Below, one piece after another: positions 60,925 to 64,000 of a DNA stretch of 64,000 bases. The notes beneath the pieces were generated by a model. It was given only the letters and a program-made list of their open reading frames with translations, was not told where the DNA came from and ran no database searches. The position numbers and the translations under genes are program-made. Where the stretch lies: positions 20,190,234 through 20,254,233 of the forward strand of contig CM055106.1 in the NCBI GenBank assembly GCA_029204225.1, given 5' to 3'. Every line of letters begins with the position of its first letter. Within the stretch, counting starts at the first letter, position 1. The stretch comes from Diphasiastrum complanatum (Eukaryota > Streptophyta > Lycopodiopsida > Lycopodiales > Lycopodiaceae).

Positions 60925-61300
60925 TCTTGAAAAGATTACCACATCTAGTCCCACTTGCTACCACATCACCATCCCTTTAACCAAGCAAGCATCTTTTCCA
61001 TAATTAACTTAGAAACCACCATCTAGCATCTTGCCAACACTAATGAGATTCATAAGATATTAGGCACATAAAGTACATCTTTGAGAATCATAGTGGAATG
61101 AACACAAATTGGTACACTACCAATTCCTTCTATCTTGCATTCACCATCAATAGGAAAGAAGATGAACTTTTTTGAGCCAGTGTAAGATGCAAGAGAAGTG
61201 AAAGATGTTCTTGAACTAGTCATGTGAGAGCTAGATTCACTATCTATCCACCATGAATTTTCAACTTCAAAACTAGAAGAGGAATACATAGACATCATGA
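60925..61300 (-). pseudogene. Copia protease fragment
   Basis: Reads WWIDSESSSHMTSSRTSF (the DSGAS active site altered to DSESS), then IEGIGSVPICVHS, ILKDVLYVPNIL, and in the next frame NLISVGKMLDGGF. These are the order and landmarks of copia protease through the start of the linker. Gag is missing upstream. Confidence 0.85.
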
Positions 61301-61911
61301 GAGAACCTTCTGCATAACTCCCTTCTATCTCTGGATCAAACTCTCATCCCAAGATGGAGCAAGGACAAATTTTGGGTCAACTTGAATCAAGCACACAAAA
61401 TCACTCAAAGAAATTCTACAAATGACTTAAATACAATTGAATTACATGAAATTATGTGGCTATGACCTCAAAAAATTGTCTAGATCTCAAATAGACAAGA
61501 TTGCAAGCTTTTTTCTAAGCTCTTGGATCAAACAAGCAAGATATGGATCAAACCAAAAGTGTTTATACAGGTCTAGGTGCCCTACCTACCCTCATTCAAA
61601 ATGCTATAGCTTTTGATTGGCTCATCCAATTGGTTTGAAACAAATTGCATCAAAATTAGACTTTTCTAGCTTTCTAACAAGCTATAGTTTTTGGATCCAA
61701 CTTGGAGGAGAGCCAAACCATTAAAGTTCTCACGCGTGTCTGAGCACTGAATTCTGTACGGTACCAGATCAGGTCCATTCATGATGATTATGACCCTTCT
61801 TGATCCTAAAATCACAAAGATAGACAAGGAAATGCATCTACACTCACAAAATCTTGATTTCAAGGCAAATTTTCACATCAAACTTGACATATGCATGGAT
61901 ATCTTAGGTAG
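61301..61911. other. Copia leader region, Gag deleted
   Basis: Between the primer site and protease; no Gag motif is readable on the minus strand. Confidence 0.5.
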
Positions 61912-61923
61912 GCTCTGATACCA
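61912..61923 (-). promoter_or_regulatory. Primer binding site, initiator Met-tRNA
   Basis: The minus strand reads TGGTATCAGAGC right after an LTR ending CAACA. Confidence 0.92.
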
Positions 61924-62688
61924 TGTTGAATTTCACACATGTGGGAATGCCACAAAGTGTTATTTTGATCTCTTAAATTGTGATGATTGCACATAGATCA
62001 CACATAGATGAAAACCAATATCTATTCCATAAATCTAAGGCAAGAGCGCTTAAAATCATTCACAAATCATTCATACAAGTGCACTCACACATGTGGAGAA
62101 CTGAGTATGAAAAAACTAAGTATGAAAATGCCTTCCTCTCAAGTAGAGAGAGAATCAACCATCCAAAACTTGACTAGAGAGAGAAGATCAAGATTTGCCA
62201 AAATTGTAGAAATCTCATATGAGATGATGAAGTCGAAGAGGTGTCTTGACTTTTTTTATTGTCTTCTAAAATCACTATGTTGCTGCAAGTTGCATCTTAC
62301 AAGAAAATTCTTCACACTCAAGATGTTAAATGGTGATTCACTTCAAAATCACGTTAACCAATTTAAGAATATATTGTATCATATTTTGGAATCCACCTCT
62401 TGCAACTGAGTGAACCCCAATCTATAAAAGTTTGAGTTCCACCTCTTACTTGATAATAGGAGGCCTCTTTATTGAAAAACATAGCTCAAGTTGAGATAGT
62501 CTAAATTGCTAGCTCCCACATGGCTATCCATCTTTCAAGAACTACCATGGGGCTCACAACTATACATTTTAGCCTAGCACTAACAATTCTCGTGCTCTTA
62601 GACTCAGCTCTCAACTTCATCTCTGCTAGAAGCCCTTTTGAGTGGAGAGGTTATGCATCGACACCTCGAGACATGGCATCAGCTAACA
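61924..62688 (-). repeat. Copia LTR with internal sequence on both sides
   Basis: 765 bp, plus-strand edges TGTTGAATTTCAC...CAGCTAACA. The minus strand runs from a purine tract (62689-62702) through the LTR into a primer site (61912-61923). Its U3 side resembles that of 36989-37495 (CATGGTCATTCCATCTTTC-like phrase near 62520). Confidence 0.82.
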
Positions 62689-62702
62689 GTATCCTCCCCC
62701 TA
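62689..62702 (-). promoter_or_regulatory. Polypurine tract
   Basis: The minus strand reads TAGGGGGAGGATAC immediately before the LTR start TGTTAGCTGATG. Confidence 0.75.
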
Positions 62703-63037
62703 TAGTGTTGCAGGTCCCACTGCATTGCTTCAGCTTTGACATGTGGTTCTTGGAAAGGCATAGATCAGCATTTGACTACATAAAACCAAGAACTTATTGA
62801 CTTCGTTATTGCTTGTCTTGGCAAAACTTCAAAGGTGCAACAGCTTATCAGGATAGCCCTGCGTAACCAAGAGTCTCTTGCTTGTCTTTTCAGCTTTTCT
62901 TCTATTAAGAGATTTCTCGAAGCCGACCTTCCTTCCGATGGCTTCAAATGTGATGAATCTTGTCTTTGCGCCCAACGAAATAGGTCCTAGGTACGGCCTT
63001 ATCCCAAGTATGAACTTATTTTCATACCATTTATCGA
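62703..63037. other. 3' internal element sequence and flank
   Basis: 62703-62820 resembles 37510-37680, the 3' internal end of a related element. The remainder, up to the helicase, has no recognised gene. Confidence 0.55.
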
Positions 63038-64000
63038 TCATCTGCACGTATTGACTAGAAGTACATTGTTATCCTTTATGAGCACTTTCAGGCAGGACGC
63101 ACTATGCACCCTTGACAACGCCACATACAATTGTCCATGACTAAAAACTGGACATGGCAAATATAATCCCATTGCATCCATTGTTTGCCCTTGTGATTTA
63201 TTTATGGACATTGCAAATGCGGGTTTCACAAGAAATGGTAGTCTCCTGAACTCAAATGGTAGGTCTAAGTTGGTTGGTATCAACGGAATGCGCGAAATCA
63301 TCACTCTCGTACCAACATTTTTCCCCGTCACTATCTCTGTCTCAATGATCGTTCTCCCCAACTTCCGCACGATCAATTTGGTACCATTGCATAGGCCACT
63401 CTCATACGATAGCATATGCAAGAGAATCATTATCATCCCTTCTTTTAACACCAACTTGTGAGATGGACACCCACTCAGTTGCAAGGTGTTTAAAAACTCC
63501 ACAGGATAGACGTTATTACTGACGCTATCGACCACACTATCAACACTATAGAATGTGCACGCATCACCTGGAAACAACTCCGTCACTTGTGCATTTATGA
63601 AATCCACATCATCATTCAATGGCATACAAATCGATCAACCCCTCCAAAATTCAGCACTCCTATAGTTTTCCATGATGTTTGGAAACACAAATGCAATCAA
63701 GTCATCCACCTTCCCACTCTCAAGGCACATAATGTGTGGTAGAGAGATTTTCGCCACACCATCATGCATAAAGGAATGCTCTCTCCCGTCACCAACTCAA
63801 AGAAAATACTCAGCAAACTCCCTTTGGTTCAACACATCAACCCCCTCGAAACCCAACACCCTCATGTTTATTTTCAAACGGTGGACCTCGACAGAACTCC
63901 AAATGGGAGAGTACTTTAACGATGCACCTACAACTTGAGCACGGTCTCCCCGTCTAACTACAGGCAATATCTGTCTAAAGTCGCCTCCTAAAACAACTGG
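63038..64000 (-). pseudogene. Helitron-type PIF1-like helicase, C-terminal part, continues beyond window
   Basis: C-terminal half of a Helitron Rep-Hel helicase, reading from the window edge: PVVLGGDFRQILPVV (helicase motif III), SVEVHRLKINMRV, an in-frame TGA after EFAEYFL, a second TGA before SICMPLNDDVDFIN, then a clean 195-codon frame (63625-63038). That frame holds GCPSHKLVLKEGM, LCNGTKLIVRKLG, FAMSINKSQGQTMD, PVFSHGQLYVALSRVH and a stop. All is in one frame; only the two stops break it. It resembles 10933-11951 but is less decayed. Rep nuclease and Walker A lie beyond 64000, if present. Confidence 0.9.

Overview
This window looks like nuclear DNA of a land plant, most likely a seed-free plant such as a fern, lycophyte or bryophyte. 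Three things suggest this. The DNA is AT-rich and gene-poor, filled with decayed Ty1/copia, Ty3/gypsy, LINE and Helitron sequence. Several LTR elements carry the plant initiator-methionine tRNA primer site TGGTATCAGAGC. The one clearly intact gene is a spliced microbial-type terpene synthase-like (MTPSL) gene, a family known from non-seed land plants. The species cannot be fixed from the sequence.

Layout. 1-3100: unassigned DNA with small direct repeats and a CT microsatellite. 3100-10915: an array of about three ~1.2 kb tandem units, split by a structurally complete 4961 bp copia element (4295-9255, minus strand, 5 bp target duplication TAGTT). The integrase/N-terminal RT block of that element (about 6009-7330) is inverted relative to the rest. 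10933-14700: a decayed Helitron/PIF1 helicase end, then an LTR-like block with a primer site. 16530-17870: copia fragment. 18678-20307: the MTPSL gene (minus, four exons, 363 codons). 23335-25700: copia fragments, a possible solo LTR and another LTR. 27012-29370: 5'-truncated LINE. 31005-31525: a MITE-like element. 31803-34970: decayed copia with a polypurine tract and 3' LTR. 35255-36285: gypsy remnant.

36989-43731: a minus-strand element with LTR-like ends whose only recognised protein is a Gag with three zinc knuckles. It also carries a 24 bp minisatellite leader. A truncated second copy lies at 47265-49995. Between the two are an unrecognised spliced-looking gene or pseudogene (44165-46007, minus) and an Athila/Tat-like gypsy LTR with primer site (46008-46786). 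50159-50556: a GC-rich long inverted repeat. 50895-52210: copia 3' half. 54480-57900: a T-rich, LTR-like leader followed by a decayed, unrecognised charged/coiled-coil reading frame. 58566-58766: an uninterrupted (TC)100. 59195-62702: copia pieces, a hairpin, and one LTR with internal sequence on both sides. 63038-64000: a better preserved Helitron helicase end that runs off the window.

The genes do not form a pathway. The MTPSL is the only candidate host enzyme with an intact model. Nearly everything else is mobile-element debris, and much of it can be ordered by nesting and by LTR similarity.
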